Shown piece after piece: positions 43,205 to 52,083 of a stretch of 64,000 nt of DNA. Every line of letters begins with the position of its first letter. Position 1 is the first letter of the stretch. Source of the stretch: Maledivibacter sp. (GTDB taxonomy: Bacteria; Bacillota; Clostridia; Peptostreptococcales; Caminicellaceae); contig JAOASB010000007.1 of NCBI GenBank assembly GCA_025210375.1, positions 89,095-153,094 of the forward strand, given 5' to 3'. Both the position numbers and the translations under genes were made by a program. Under the pieces are notes generated by a model, which saw nothing but the letters and a program-made list of their open reading frames with translations, did no database searches and was not told the origin of the DNA.

Positions 43205-44254
43205 ATGAAAAGGCTTATGAAGAAATGTATAGAGAATATAAGGGCCTATGAGGTTATTGAAGAAGAATATGATATAAAGGTAGATGCCAACGAAAGTCCA
43301 TATAATATATTAAATGAATTAGCTCCAATCATCCTTAAGGACATAGTCTCTAAGGAATTAAACAGATATCCCGATAGCGAAGCAGTACAGCTAAAAAAGA
43401 AAATAGCCGATTATACTGGAATAAATACTGAAAATATCATGTGCGGAAATGGGTCCGATGAATTATTAAAGGTCATTATAGATTGCTTTGTGGATAAAGG
43501 TGATGTAGTAGTGACGCATAGTCCTTCCTTTGTCATGTATAGGCTTATAACAGAGATAGCGGGAGGTAAATTCATCGAGTTATCAGGGGATGAAAGCTTT
43601 AGCATTGATATTGATAGGATAATTTCTACGGCCAATGAAAATGATGCGAAGCTTATATTTTTATGCAATCCAAATAATCCAACTGGGACCTTGATACCTA
43701 GGGATGAAATAATAAGGGTCTTGGAAAACACATCATCCATTGTAGTAGTAGATGAAGCCTATTATGAATTTTATGGAGAAACTATTATTGATAGGATTTA
43801 TGATTACAAAAGATTGATAGTTCTAAGAACACTTTCCAAGGCATTTGGACTCGCGGCCTTGAGGATCGGATATGGGGTGTCGGCTAAAGAAACTATGGAT
43901 ATTTTAAATAGGGTTAAACCTCCATATAATCTCAATTCTATATCCCAGTATATAGGTGAAATAGTATTAGACAATATAGACATTGTTCATAAAAATATTG
44001 AGACCATAAAAAAAGATCGTGACAAGCTTTTTGTTGAGCTAGAATCTATGAAGGATATAAAGGCTATACCAAGTGGAAGTAACTTCATATTGATTAAAAC
44101 AAGTAGGTATGAGGATTTAATGAAGAAGTTTAAGGAAGATAAAATCAAGATAAAGGGCTTTGGAACAAAGGGAGTATTACAAAACTGCATAAGGATTACT
44201 ATTGGTACAAAGGAAGAAAACGATAGGATTCTTAAGCTGTTAAAGGAAGTGTAG
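43205..44254 (+). CDS. hisC: Histidinol-phosphate aminotransferase
   Basis: About 349 residues, a PLP-dependent class-I/II aminotransferase. NGSDELLKVIIDCF, FLCNPNNPTGTLIP, VVVDEAYYEF and RTLSKAFGLAALRIGY (PLP lysine in SKAFG) are visible. It makes histidinol phosphate. ATG 43205 begins two bases after the hisD stop and its ribosome site GTGAGG lies inside hisD, so the two are coupled. Confidence 0.92.
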   Translation: MKRLMKKCIENIRAYEVIEEEYDIKVDANESPYNILNELAPIILKDIVSKELNRYPDSEAVQLKKKIADYTGINTENIMCGNGSDELLKVIIDCFVDKGDVVVTHSPSFVMYRLITEIAGGKFIELSGDESFSIDIDRIISTANENDAKLIFLCNPNNPTGTLIPRDEIIRVLENTSSIVVVDEAYYEFYGETIIDRIYDYKRLIVLRTLSKAFGLAALRIGYGVSAKETMDILNRVKPPYNLNSISQYIGEIVLDNIDIVHKNIETIKKDRDKLFVELESMKDIKAIPSGSNFILIKTSRYEDLMKKFKEDKIKIKGFGTKGVLQNCIRITIGTKEENDRILKLLKEV

Positions 44255-44256
44255 AT

Positions 44257-44844
44257 ATGACAAGAATTAGTGAAATCGCTAGAAAAACAAAGGAAACAGA
44301 CATAGCTTTAAAGCTTGAGCTTGATGGTAGTGGTAAATCAAAGATAGATACGGGAATAGGGTTTTTAGATCACATGCTAATTTTAATGAGCAAGCATGGG
44401 CAATTAAATCTATATGTAAAATGCCAAGGGGATTTGGTGGTGGATACCCATCATACCGTAGAGGATTTAGGGATAGTACTAGGTAAAGCCATAAAGGAAG
44501 CCCTAGGAGATAAAGTAGGAATAAAAAGATATGCTACTGTATTTACCCCTATGGATGAAGCACTTTCAATGGTTTCTTTAGATATAAGCGGGAGAAGCTT
44601 TTTACAGTTTAATGTTCCACTGACTAGGGAATATGTTGGAGATTTTGAGACCGAAACCCTAAAGGAATTCTTTATAGCTCTTACCAGTAATGCCGATATA
44701 ACCCTTCATTTAAACCTACAATATGGAGAAAATAACCATCATATTATAGAATCCATATTTAAGGGACTTGGTAGATCATTAAAACAGGCAGCCGCTAAGG
44801 ATGAAAGTATAGAAGGGGTTATGTCTACGAAAGGAGTATTATAG
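44257..44844 (+). CDS. hisB: Imidazoleglycerol-phosphate dehydratase
   Basis: 195 residues, the stand-alone dehydratase without the phosphatase domain of enteric HisB. GIGFLDHMLILMSKHG, DTHHTVEDLGIVLG, ISGRSFLQF and GENNHHIIESIFKGLGRSL supply the manganese-binding histidines. It starts two bases after hisC. The phosphatase role is filled by hisK. Confidence 0.94.
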   Translation: MTRISEIARKTKETDIALKLELDGSGKSKIDTGIGFLDHMLILMSKHGQLNLYVKCQGDLVVDTHHTVEDLGIVLGKAIKEALGDKVGIKRYATVFTPMDEALSMVSLDISGRSFLQFNVPLTREYVGDFETETLKEFFIALTSNADITLHLNLQYGENNHHIIESIFKGLGRSLKQAAAKDESIEGVMSTKGVL

Positions 44845-44849
44845 AAAAA

Positions 44850-45455
44850 ATGATAGCAATTATAGATTATGGTGTTGGAAATATAAAAAACGTGTATACA
44901 GCCTTTAGTAATCTTGGTATAGATGCTGTAGTAACATCGGATAAGGCTGTTATAGATAGAAGCTCTGCAATAATACTACCGGGAGTAGGGGCTTATAAGG
45001 ATGCCATGGATAATCTCTATAGGCATGATCTAGTTCATTGCTTAAAGGAAAATGCAAACAAAGGTAAGCTTTTATTTGGTATATGTCTTGGAATGCAGCT
45101 ATTATTTGAAAAAAGCTATGAAGATGGACAGTGGAATGGTCTAGGACTATTAGAGGGTGAAATAGTTAGATTTGATGGAAATCTCAAGATACCTCATATG
45201 GGTTGGAATAAATTAATAAAGGCAAGGGAAGATGAAATAGCGAAGGGGATAAATGACTATGAGTATGTATACTTTGTACATTCCTATTACTTAGCGGCTA
45301 AAAATCAAGAGGATATAGTTTCTTGGTCGGATTATGGAGTAAAGGTACCGGCAATCGTCAGAAAGGATAATATAATAGGAATGCAGTTCCACCCTGAAAA
45401 AAGTGGCAAGACTGGGCTAAAGCTGCTAAAGAATATTAAGGAGATGATAAAGTGA
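44850..45455 (+). CDS. hisH: Imidazole glycerol phosphate synthase, glutaminase subunit
   Basis: 201 residues, a class-I glutamine amidotransferase. The nucleophile Cys is in FGICLGMQLLFE, and the His-Glu pair is in GMQFHPEKSG. It supplies ammonia to HisF through their interface. Its TGA overlaps the GTG start of hisA by four bases. Confidence 0.94.
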   Translation: MIAIIDYGVGNIKNVYTAFSNLGIDAVVTSDKAVIDRSSAIILPGVGAYKDAMDNLYRHDLVHCLKENANKGKLLFGICLGMQLLFEKSYEDGQWNGLGLLEGEIVRFDGNLKIPHMGWNKLIKAREDEIAKGINDYEYVYFVHSYYLAAKNQEDIVSWSDYGVKVPAIVRKDNIIGMQFHPEKSGKTGLKLLKNIKEMIK

Positions 45456-46150
45456 TAATATTTCCAGCGGTAGATATAAAAGAGGGAAGATGCGTAAGAC
45501 TTTATCAAGGAAAGGCTGATAAGGAAACTATATATGATGATGACCCATTACTTGCCGCTAAGAAATGGGAGGAAAACGGAGCTAAGTATTTACATCTTGT
45601 GGACTTAGATGGAGCATTTACGGGGGAGCTGAAAAACAAGGCTGTAATAAAGAGGATAGTCGATAATCTAGATATACCTGTTCAAGTTGGCGGAGGTATA
45701 AGAAATCTGGAAAGGGCAAAGGAGTTATTAGCTTTAGGAGTAGAAAGAATTATTGTTGGAACCTCTGCCGTCAAAGAAAAGGGATTTGTTGAAGAACTTG
45801 TGGAAAACCTTGGTGAAAGGGTAGTAGTATCTATAGATGCTAAAAAAGGGTATGTTTGTGTAGATGGATGGGTAAACACCAGCGATATAAAGGCAGTAGA
45901 CTTTGCTAAAGAACTAGAGGTGAAGGGTGTAAAAACCATTGTGTATACTGATATTGCCAAGGATGGTACGATGATAGGCCCAAATTTCCATGAGCTTAAA
46001 GAACTAAGTGAAGGCGTAGATATAGATATAATTGCTTCCGGTGGAATAGGGGGCAAAGATCATGTAAATAGGCTAAAAAACTTTAATCTTTATGGAGCCA
46101 TAGTAGGTAAGGCTCTTTATGAAGGTAAAATAAGTTTGAAGGAATTATAG
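45452..46150 (+). CDS. hisA: ProFAR isomerase
   Basis: 232 residues, a half-barrel-repeat TIM barrel. [18 protein letters not shown] holds the first catalytic Asp, [11 protein letters not shown] the phosphate site, and [15 protein letters not shown] the second Asp. The start codon is GTG within GTGA shared with the hisH stop. It isomerises ProFAR to PRFAR. Confidence 0.94.
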   Translation: MIIFPAVDIKEGRCVRLYQGKADKETIYDDDPLLAAKKWEENGAKYLHLVDLDGAFTGELKNKAVIKRIVDNLDIPVQVGGGIRNLERAKELLALGVERIIVGTSAVKEKGFVEELVENLGERVVVSIDAKKGYVCVDGWVNTSDIKAVDFAKELEVKGVKTIVYTDIAKDGTMIGPNFHELKELSEGVDIDIIASGGIGGKDHVNRLKNFNLYGAIVGKALYEGKISLKEL

Positions 46151-46160
46151 GGGGGTTTTT

Positions 46161-46922
46161 ATGCTTACTAAAAGAATAATTCCATGTTTGGATGTAGATA
46201 AGGGTAGAGTTGTTAAGGGGAAAAAGTTCAAGGCTATACAGGATGTAGCTGATCCAGTAGAACTTGCTAAATACTACTCAAGAAATGGAGCCGATGAACT
46301 TGTTTTTTATGATATAACGGCCTCAAATGAGGATAGAGATATTTTTATTGATGTAGTAGAAAGAACGGCAGAAAACATTAATATTCCCTTTTCTATTGGA
46401 GGAGGAATAAGAACCGTTGAGGATTTTTCAAAGGTCTTAAGGGCTGGAGCTGACAAGGTGTCCATAAATTCGGCCGCTGTAAAAAGGCCGGAGCTAATAA
46501 CTGAAGCAGCACTTAAGTTTGGAAATCAATGCGTTGTACTTTCCATGGATGTAAAGAGAAATGGAGGGGAGTGGGATGTATATATCAATGGTGGTAGGGT
46601 TAATACAGGGCTAAATGCCTTGGATTGGGCCATCAAAGGAGAAAAGCTTGGAGCCGGCGAGATTGTTCTTAACTCCATAGATTCCGATGGAGTAAAGGAA
46701 GGATATAGCATAGAGATAACAAAGAAAATTTCAGAAACTGTAAAAATTCCTGTTGTTGCTTCAGGTGGAGCTGGGAAAAAAGAGGATTTTTTAGAGGTGT
46801 TGAAGTCGGGAAAAGCCGATGCAGCACTGGCGGCATCGGTATTTCACTATAGGGAAATAGAAATAAAATATCTTAAAGAATATCTTTACAAAAATGGTAT
46901 AGAAGTCAGGAGAGATTTTTAA
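46161..46922 (+). CDS. hisF: Imidazole glycerol phosphate synthase, cyclase subunit
   Basis: 253 residues. [16 protein letters not shown] holds the catalytic Asp, [12 protein letters not shown] and VSINSAAV follow, and [12 protein letters not shown] holds the second Asp. It closes the imidazole ring and releases AICAR. The stop TAA overlaps the hisIE ATG by one base. Confidence 0.95.
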   Translation: MLTKRIIPCLDVDKGRVVKGKKFKAIQDVADPVELAKYYSRNGADELVFYDITASNEDRDIFIDVVERTAENINIPFSIGGGIRTVEDFSKVLRAGADKVSINSAAVKRPELITEAALKFGNQCVVLSMDVKRNGGEWDVYINGGRVNTGLNALDWAIKGEKLGAGEIVLNSIDSDGVKEGYSIEITKKISETVKIPVVASGGAGKKEDFLEVLKSGKADAALAASVFHYREIEIKYLKEYLYKNGIEVRRDF

Positions 46923-47554
46923 TGTTAGATATAGATAATCTTAAATATGACAATAATGGATTAATCCCTTCAATAATACAGGATTATATCACAAAGGATG
47001 TTTTAATGCTTGGATATATGAATAAGGAATCCTTAAAGCTCACCCTAGAAACTAAAAAAACTTGGTTTTTCAGTAGAAGTAGACAAAAACTATGGAACAA
47101 GGGAGAAACATCGGGAAATTATCATGATGTAAAGGAAATAAGATACGATTGTGATAAGGATACATTATTAGTTTTAGTAAATCCAAAGGGGCCTACATGT
47201 CATACTGGCAATGAAAGCTGCTTTTACAGTTTAATGTATGCAGGGGATGAGAAAACAGGCAATGATGATGCTACAAAAGTACTTGACCTACTTTACGAAA
47301 GGATATTGAGTAGGAAAGAAGGCGATATAGAGGGTTCCTATACAAAGTACTTATTTGAAAAGGGAATTGATAAGATACTAAAAAAAGTTGGTGAAGAAGC
47401 AAGCGAGGTAATAATAGCTTCAAAAAACAATGATAAGGAAGAAATCATATATGAAGTTTCAGACCTTGTATACCATATATTAGTATTATTATCTGATAGA
47501 AATGTATCACTAGAAGAAATTAGAGAAGAATTGTATAAAAGGTATAGGAAATAG
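46922..47554 (+). CDS. hisIE: Bifunctional phosphoribosyl-AMP cyclohydrolase / phosphoribosyl-ATP pyrophosphatase
   Basis: 210 residues. The HisI half (about 1-110) has [19 protein letters not shown] and the zinc ligands in [10 protein letters not shown] and [12 protein letters not shown]. The HisE half (about 120-210) has [16 protein letters not shown] and [13 protein letters not shown]. It carries out steps two and three of the pathway. It is the last gene of the operon and a strong terminator follows. Confidence 0.95.
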   Translation: MLDIDNLKYDNNGLIPSIIQDYITKDVLMLGYMNKESLKLTLETKKTWFFSRSRQKLWNKGETSGNYHDVKEIRYDCDKDTLLVLVNPKGPTCHTGNESCFYSLMYAGDEKTGNDDATKVLDLLYERILSRKEGDIEGSYTKYLFEKGIDKILKKVGEEASEVIIASKNNDKEEIIYEVSDLVYHILVLLSDRNVSLEEIREELYKRYRK

Positions 47555-47563
47555 ACAAAATAA

Positions 47564-47594
47564 AAAATCCCTTAGATTGTTAAGGGATTTTTTT
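47564..47594 (+). terminator. Terminator of the his operon
   Basis: AAAATCCCTTA (47564-47574) pairs with TAAGGGATTTT (47581-47591) and continues into a T-run. Confidence 0.9.
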
Positions 47595-47735
47595 ATATTC
47601 TATATTTATATATTTTGTTAGGATATTGACTATTTTGTAATATATAGAATTAGTTTTCTTGGAAGATAAGCCTATAATCATATATAATAAAGAGTATAGA
47701 TTGAATTTCAAATAACAGGATAGGTGGGATTAAGG

Positions 47736-48254
47736 ATGTGGAATAGATGTATAATGATATTTACTCAATTTGCTAATATAGATAAGATTAATGAATTAAG
47801 GGAAAGATACGATCCAGCAGTAAATAGTGTTGCACCCCATATAACCTTAGTTTTTCCATTTAAGAGCGATATTTGTGGGTCAGAAATTAAAAAGCATATA
47901 GAAAAGAATATTCAGGGAATGAAGCCTTTTAATGTAAATCTTCAGGGCATATCTGCAGAAAGTGAAAACTATTTATTTTTGAATGTTATCCAGGGTAAAG
48001 AGGAATTAACAGAGTTACATAATAGATTTTATTCAGATATATTAGAAAAATTTAAGCCAGAGTTTCTAGAGACAATAGAGTTCAAACCCCATTTAACCCT
48101 TGGCAAGATAGATGATGATGGGAAATTTATACAAGCCGTGAAGGATACAAAGGGTTTTGATGAAATGTTTGAAATGAGGGTAAATAAAATAACCGTAGAG
48201 ATAATAGGAGAAAATCAAGAGTCTATTATTGAAACTGAAGTTAAATTCAAATAA
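47736..48254 (+). CDS. 2'-5' RNA ligase / cyclic phosphodiesterase-like protein
   Basis: About 172 residues of the 2H phosphoesterase fold. The two HxT motifs are PHITLVFPF (about residue 34) and FKPHLTLGKI (about 113), spaced as in LigT-like proteins. Cellular substrates in this family are usually unknown; RNA 2',3'-cyclic ends are one possibility. ATG 47736 is preferred over the in-frame GTG 12 bases upstream, since AGGTGGG lies at a workable distance. It is a single gene. Confidence 0.8.
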   Translation: MWNRCIMIFTQFANIDKINELRERYDPAVNSVAPHITLVFPFKSDICGSEIKKHIEKNIQGMKPFNVNLQGISAESENYLFLNVIQGKEELTELHNRFYSDILEKFKPEFLETIEFKPHLTLGKIDDDGKFIQAVKDTKGFDEMFEMRVNKITVEIIGENQESIIETEVKFK

Positions 48255-48260
48255 TAGTAA

Positions 48261-48330
48261 TTTGAGAATTTTAAAACTACAGGTAGTAGATGTTCTTTAT
48301 AGAAAGTAATTATGCGATTTGTTCATTTAG
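48261..48330. repeat. Family-A right half
   Basis: TTTGAGAATTTTAAAACTAC, then GGTAGTAGATG and AGTAATTATGCGATTTGTTCATTTAG match the interior and right end of 49473-49636. The left end is missing. Confidence 0.65.
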
Positions 48331-48402
48331 TAATCTAAGGGGGCTATGCCACTTTATTTTTCTATCATAAATTGATATAATCGTACATGATGGGGTAAGG
48401 TA

Positions 48403-48468
48403 GATTCAAAAAATAAACTAGTCATCCTCATTACTTTTAGGCCTGGCTTGTTTATTTTTTATATGACT
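48403..48468. repeat. Short family-D element, also a terminator-like hairpin
   Basis: GATTCAAAAAATAAACTAGTCAT at the left is the inverted form of the end at 29621, given here as GATTCAAAAAATAAAC plus TAGTCAT. The right arm TTGTTTATTTTTT pairs with it. It may terminate the LigT-like gene. Confidence 0.5.
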
Positions 48469-48492
48469 AAATCACAATAAAGGGGCATCTAT

Positions 48493-49053
48493 ATGAAGAA
48501 AAACAATAAGATACATATATACTATGTGCTATTGGGTATAGGAATAGGTTTAGTTTTAGCAAGTGTTATAAACATTATTAGCCCGAATGTTAAGATTAAA
48601 GAATATACAGACGAAGAAATAATTCAAAGGGCACGGGAGCTAGGTATGCATGACCTTGAGGAGATTATTGAAAGGAATAGTGGGATTGATGGTGATAATA
48701 AAGATAAAGAACTAGATCAGGCTTCCAATCAAGTAGATACAGATATAGGTAGTTCTGATGTGCCAGATGAAAATACTGATAATGCAGATAATTCCAATTC
48801 TAAAATTAAAGAAGAAATAAAGAAGACTGTAGACGAATCGGATTCAGAAAAATATGTTGAGTTTGAAGTTAAAGAAGGGGACTCCAGTCAAAAGGTTATT
48901 AATAATCTATATGAGGCAAATATAATAGATGATAAGGAAGTATTTAACAAAGATATTATTAGAAGAAAGAGTAGCCGAAAGATACATTTTGGTAAGTTTA
49001 AGATTCCATTGGGAGTAGACAATGATACCATTATAGATATTCTAACAAAATAG
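48493..49053 (+). CDS. Membrane-anchored protein with an MltG/YceG-like N-terminal domain
   Basis: 186 residues. One membrane helix (about 8-30) is followed by an acidic, low-complexity linker rich in Asp, Glu, Asn and Ser (about 65-118). The C-terminal part (FEVKEGDSSQKVINNLYEAN, then IHFGKFKIPLGVDNDTIIDIL) resembles the LysM-like domain of MltG transglycosylases. The catalytic domain of MltG is absent. It may bind nascent glycan without cutting it. ndk follows 20 bases later, so they are probably one transcript. Confidence 0.65.
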   Translation: MKKNNKIHIYYVLLGIGIGLVLASVINIISPNVKIKEYTDEEIIQRARELGMHDLEEIIERNSGIDGDNKDKELDQASNQVDTDIGSSDVPDENTDNADNSNSKIKEEIKKTVDESDSEKYVEFEVKEGDSSQKVINNLYEANIIDDKEVFNKDIIRRKSSRKIHFGKFKIPLGVDNDTIIDILTK

Positions 49054-49073
49054 GATTCTAGGGGAGTGTTTAT

Positions 49074-49475
49074 ATGGAGAGGACATTAGTGTTAATAAAG
49101 CCAGATGCCGTTATAAAGAATATTATGGGAAAAATAATTAATATTTATGAAGAAAATAAGCTTTGTATAGAAGATATTAGAATCATATTTCCAACAAGGG
49201 GAATTTTGGAAAAACATTATGAAGAACATAAGGAAAAACCATTTTTTAATAAACTAATATCTTCTATGGAATCAAAGAAGGTAGCTGCAATAATTTTAAG
49301 TGGGGAGAAATCAGTAGCAAGGGTTAGAGAAATAAACGGAGCTACCGATCCAGAGAAAGCAGCTTTAGGAACCATTAGGAACCTATATGGTACCAATGTT
49401 ACACAAAATGCGGTACACGGTTCTGCAAATTTGAATGATGCAGAAAGAGAAATAAATATTTGGTTTAGCAGTTGA
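49074..49475 (+). CDS. ndk: Nucleoside diphosphate kinase
   Basis: 133 residues. It transfers phosphate between nucleoside di- and triphosphates through phospho-histidine H115, in TQNAVHGSANLNDAEREI. RTLVLIKPDAV at the start and ATDPEKAALGTIR are also conserved. Length is slightly short but complete. Its TGA lies inside the left end of a family-A repeat, so the element inserted right at the gene end. Confidence 0.94.
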   Translation: MERTLVLIKPDAVIKNIMGKIINIYEENKLCIEDIRIIFPTRGILEKHYEEHKEKPFFNKLISSMESKKVAAIILSGEKSVARVREINGATDPEKAALGTIRNLYGTNVTQNAVHGSANLNDAEREINIWFSS

Positions 49476-49636
49476 GGAAATTGCATAGCTTCTATTTGGC
49501 ATAATTGCATATGGTAATATCATCCTTGATTTAATTACTTAAGATATAAGCATATTCGATGGTAGTGCTTTGAAGATTTTAAAACTATATATAGTAGATA
49601 ATTTTCCCAGCAGGTAATTATGCAATCTGCCCAGTT
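49473..49636. repeat. Family-A element, full length (about 164 bp)
   Basis: The left end TTGAGGAAATTGCATAG and right end GGTAATTATGCAATCTGCCCAGTT are present. The interior (ATCATCCTTGATTTAATTAC, AAGATATAAG, GATTTTAAAACTATATATAG) is shared with 63417-63595. It begins at the stop codon of ndk and contains no ORF. Confidence 0.8.
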
Positions 49637-49649
49637 AATAAGGTGTTAA

Positions 49650-49683
49650 GCCCCATGAAATCTATAATTCATGGGGCTTTTTA
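49650..49683 (+). terminator. Terminator of the ndk unit
   Basis: GCCCCATGAA (49650-49659) pairs perfectly with TTCATGGGGC (49668-49677), then five Ts. Confidence 0.9.
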
Positions 49684-49695
49684 GTGTAGACTGAG

Positions 49696-49733
49696 ACAGT
49701 AAAGGAAAGGGGACAGCCCCTTTCCTTTACTGT
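49696..49733. repeat. Perfect 17-bp palindrome at the sspH stop codon
   Basis: ACAGTAAAGGAAAGGGG and CCCCTTTCCTTTACTGT surround ACAG. It covers the stop codon of the minus-strand sspH gene. It lacks a T-tract but can act as its 3' stem; compare 7455-7501. Confidence 0.75.
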
Positions 49734-49906
49734 TCAATCAATTCATCTACAGCCACCTGATAATGTTCATTGGCACCATCAAGGGCCTTCACAAAAGCTT
49801 TACCAGTATTTGGGTTGATACTGTTGATCCATACTGACCTGCCACCATAAGAAACTTCAATTTTATTAGGGGAGCTTATAATTTCCCTAGCTCTATTTAT
49901 GTCCAT
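49727..49906 (-). CDS. sspH: Small acid-soluble spore protein, H type
   Basis: 59 residues. It starts MDINRAREIISSPNKIEVSY and continues GGRSVWINSINP then QVAVDELIEQ, the layout of H-type SASP. These small proteins accumulate in the spore core. AAAGGAGTTG lies at good distance before ATG 49906. It stands alone on the minus strand between ndk and the NSS symporter. It supports a spore-forming host. Confidence 0.85.
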   Translation of the reverse strand: MDINRAREIISSPNKIEVSYGGRSVWINSINPNTGKAFVKALDGANEHYQVAVDELIEQ

Positions 49907-50077
49907 TTTTTCAACTCCTTTATATGCTTTCCATATATTTTGTCCAAGTCTATAGATTAATAAACATTGATATAGTAAATACCTATAGTTTCTACCATAA
50001 AGACATAATGATATACAAAATAATTTTGATGTAAAAAGAATTTAGATATTAAAAAAATTGGAAATGTAAAATTAGTG

Positions 50078-50106
50078 TTGAAATAATTAAAATTATGTAA
50101 TATAAT
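50078..50106 (+). promoter_or_regulatory. Sigma-A promoter of the NSS symporter
   Basis: TTGAAA (50078-50083), 17 bases, TATAAT (50101-50106). Confidence 0.7.
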
Positions 50107-50378
50107 AGGTATACAGCGTCGAAAATTGTCGAACAATTACGAATATACTATAAACTCTGTTAACTATGTAACAATGTATAAATATTAAAAAAAGAAAAAT
50201 AATATCTATGTATATAGGACCCATTAAAAAATCTATTACTTCTATTTTTAAGATATTCATATTTACTATGGAATTTCCTCATTTATTAAAGGCCATTAGT
50301 AGCCTTTATACATATATACAAGAAGGAGGTGAATTATAAAAGCGAAACCATATATTAATCTATATAAGGAGGAAAACA
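50107..50378 (+). other. Long untranslated leader of the NSS symporter
   Basis: About 270 bases between promoter and gene. It has an AATTGT/ACAATT hairpin near 50125-50137, an AGGC/GCCT hairpin near 50290-50307 and an AAGGAGGTG site at 50322 with no start codon at the right distance. No riboswitch class is recognised. Confidence 0.4.
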
Positions 50379-51740
50379 ATGGCAAACTTGAATCAAGATG
50401 GGCAAAGAGAACAATGGGGCTCTAAAATAGGATTTATATTAGCTGCCGCAGGCTCGGCGGTAGGACTTGGCAACCTTGTCAAATTCCCTGCTATGGCTGG
50501 TAAAAACGGTGGTGGAGCATTCGTACTTGTATATTTTATAATTTTATTTCTTGTAGGTTTTACATTGATGTTAGCTGAGATAGCTTTAGGTAGGTATACG
50601 GGTTTAAATGCAATAGGTGCTTATAGGAAGATAAGTAAAAAATGGTCATGGGTTGGAGCCCTAGGAGTATTAGCAGGGTTCATGATATTATCATATTATA
50701 GTGTTATTGGTGGATGGGTAATAAAATATTTAATTAAATCAGTTACTGGAGGATTACATGTATCTGATCCTGCAGTATTAGGAGATATGTTTGGAGCATT
50801 TATTACTTCTGGTGGAGAACCAATACTTTATCATGGAATATTTATGCTTATTACTATGATTATTGTAATCAAGGGTATTGGAGGAGGTATTGAAAAATCA
50901 AGTAAGATAATGATGCCTGCATTATTTGTAATGATCGTTCTTATTGCAATACGTGCTATGACTTTACCAGGAGCTGGAGCAGGTATAAAATATCTTTTAG
51001 TACCTGATTTTTCAAAGATTAGTGGTGAAGTAATATTGGCTGCACTAGGACAAGTATTCTTCTCATTAAGTTTAGGTATGGGATGTATGATTACCTATGG
51101 TAGTTATTTAGGCAAAGAAACTAATATACCTCAAAGTGCAACCATAATTCCACTTATAGATACGGGAGTAGCGCTATTTGCAGGACTAGCGGTATTGCCA
51201 GCGGTATTTGCATATAACCTTGATCCAAATGCAGGTATTGGGATTATATTTAATTCATTCCCAGCAATATTCTCACAGCTTCCATTAGGTGGACTATTTT
51301 CTTTTATATTCTTTCTATTAGTTCTATTTGCTGCATTATCATCGTCAATCTCATTATTAGAAGTATGTGTTGCTTATGTAGTTGATGAGTGGAAGGTTAA
51401 ACGTTTGGCAGCAGTTTCTGTCATTGGATTAGCACTATTCTTAGTAGGCTCTGGGGCATCATTATCACTAGGGCCATGGAGTAGTTTTAAAATAGCTGGA
51501 TTTACAATATTTGATATACTAGATTATGGATCTGCTAATATATTATTACCTTTAGGTGGGCTTCTACTTTGTATAGTTGTTGGATGGGTTTGGGGAACCG
51601 ACAATGCCATCAAGGAAGTCTCAAATGGCGGACAAATAGAGTTCAAATTGGCTGGTGCTTGGACTATATTAATAAAATATATAGGGCCAGTTGCAATAGC
51701 TATGGTATTCATTCAAAAAATAATGGAATTGATAAAATAA
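50379..51740 (+). CDS. Neurotransmitter:sodium symporter family transporter
   Basis: 453 residues and about eleven or twelve membrane helices. WGSKIGFILAAAGSAVGLGNLVKFPAMAGKNGGGAF, cited here for its GSAVGLGN and NGGGAF sodium/substrate motifs, is the diagnostic first helix. GSYLGKE and LSSSISLLEV are also typical. Members such as LeuT, MhsT and TnaT import hydrophobic or aromatic amino acids with sodium. The ribosome site is AAGGAGG. It is a single gene with a long leader and its own terminators. Confidence 0.9.
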   Translation: MANLNQDGQREQWGSKIGFILAAAGSAVGLGNLVKFPAMAGKNGGGAFVLVYFIILFLVGFTLMLAEIALGRYTGLNAIGAYRKISKKWSWVGALGVLAGFMILSYYSVIGGWVIKYLIKSVTGGLHVSDPAVLGDMFGAFITSGGEPILYHGIFMLITMIIVIKGIGGGIEKSSKIMMPALFVMIVLIAIRAMTLPGAGAGIKYLLVPDFSKISGEVILAALGQVFFSLSLGMGCMITYGSYLGKETNIPQSATIIPLIDTGVALFAGLAVLPAVFAYNLDPNAGIGIIFNSFPAIFSQLPLGGLFSFIFFLLVLFAALSSSISLLEVCVAYVVDEWKVKRLAAVSVIGLALFLVGSGASLSLGPWSSFKIAGFTIFDILDYGSANILLPLGGLLLCIVVGWVWGTDNAIKEVSNGGQIEFKLAGAWTILIKYIGPVAIAMVFIQKIMELIK

Positions 51741-51761
51741 ACAAGTTAATATACTATAAGT

Positions 51762-51801
51762 AAGAAAAAGGGGGTGTTTTAAAAGATGCCTCCTTTTTCT
51801 T
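51762..51801 (+). terminator. Terminator after the NSS symporter
   Basis: AAGAAAAAGG (51762-51771) pairs with CCTTTTTCTT (51792-51801), with extra G-C pairs above. Confidence 0.75.
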
Positions 51802-51865
51802 AGGTCATTTTTGTAAGAGGAATCTGACCAACACTAAGGGATTATGTGCCCTTGAGTTTTTATTG

Positions 51866-51897
51866 AAACTCTATAGTTACACTATGGAGTTTTTTAT
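51866..51897 (+). terminator. Second terminator-like hairpin
   Basis: AAACTCTATAG pairs with CTATGGAGTTT, then TTTATTTT. No gene lies between this and the previous terminator. Confidence 0.65.
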
Positions 51898-51983
51898 TTT
51901 CCTCTGTTAAAATTGTATTTAAAGCAAATAATGAATGTTTCCACATTTTTTCTTTGAATTTTGATAAGATTAACCTATATGTC

Positions 51984-52031
51984 TATAGGGATTTTAGTAT
52001 AGACTTTAACTTATACTATGAAAACCCTATA
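51984..52031. repeat. Family-C 48-bp inverted repeat, copy 2
   Basis: Identical to 6531-6578 in all 48 bases, same orientation. It lies 53 bases before the next gene. Confidence 0.88.
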
Positions 52032-52083
52032 TATATGGGTAATAATATAAGTTTAATAGTTTGGGAAGGAATGAATATAAAAA

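Noticed and set aside
50322..50345. Small peptide starting ATT or ATA before the NSS symporter
   Set aside because: AAGGAGGTG is present but no ATG, GTG or TTG lies at proper distance. Similar M-K-A-K-like frames before the symporters at 33576 and 50336 are suggestive but need non-standard starts.
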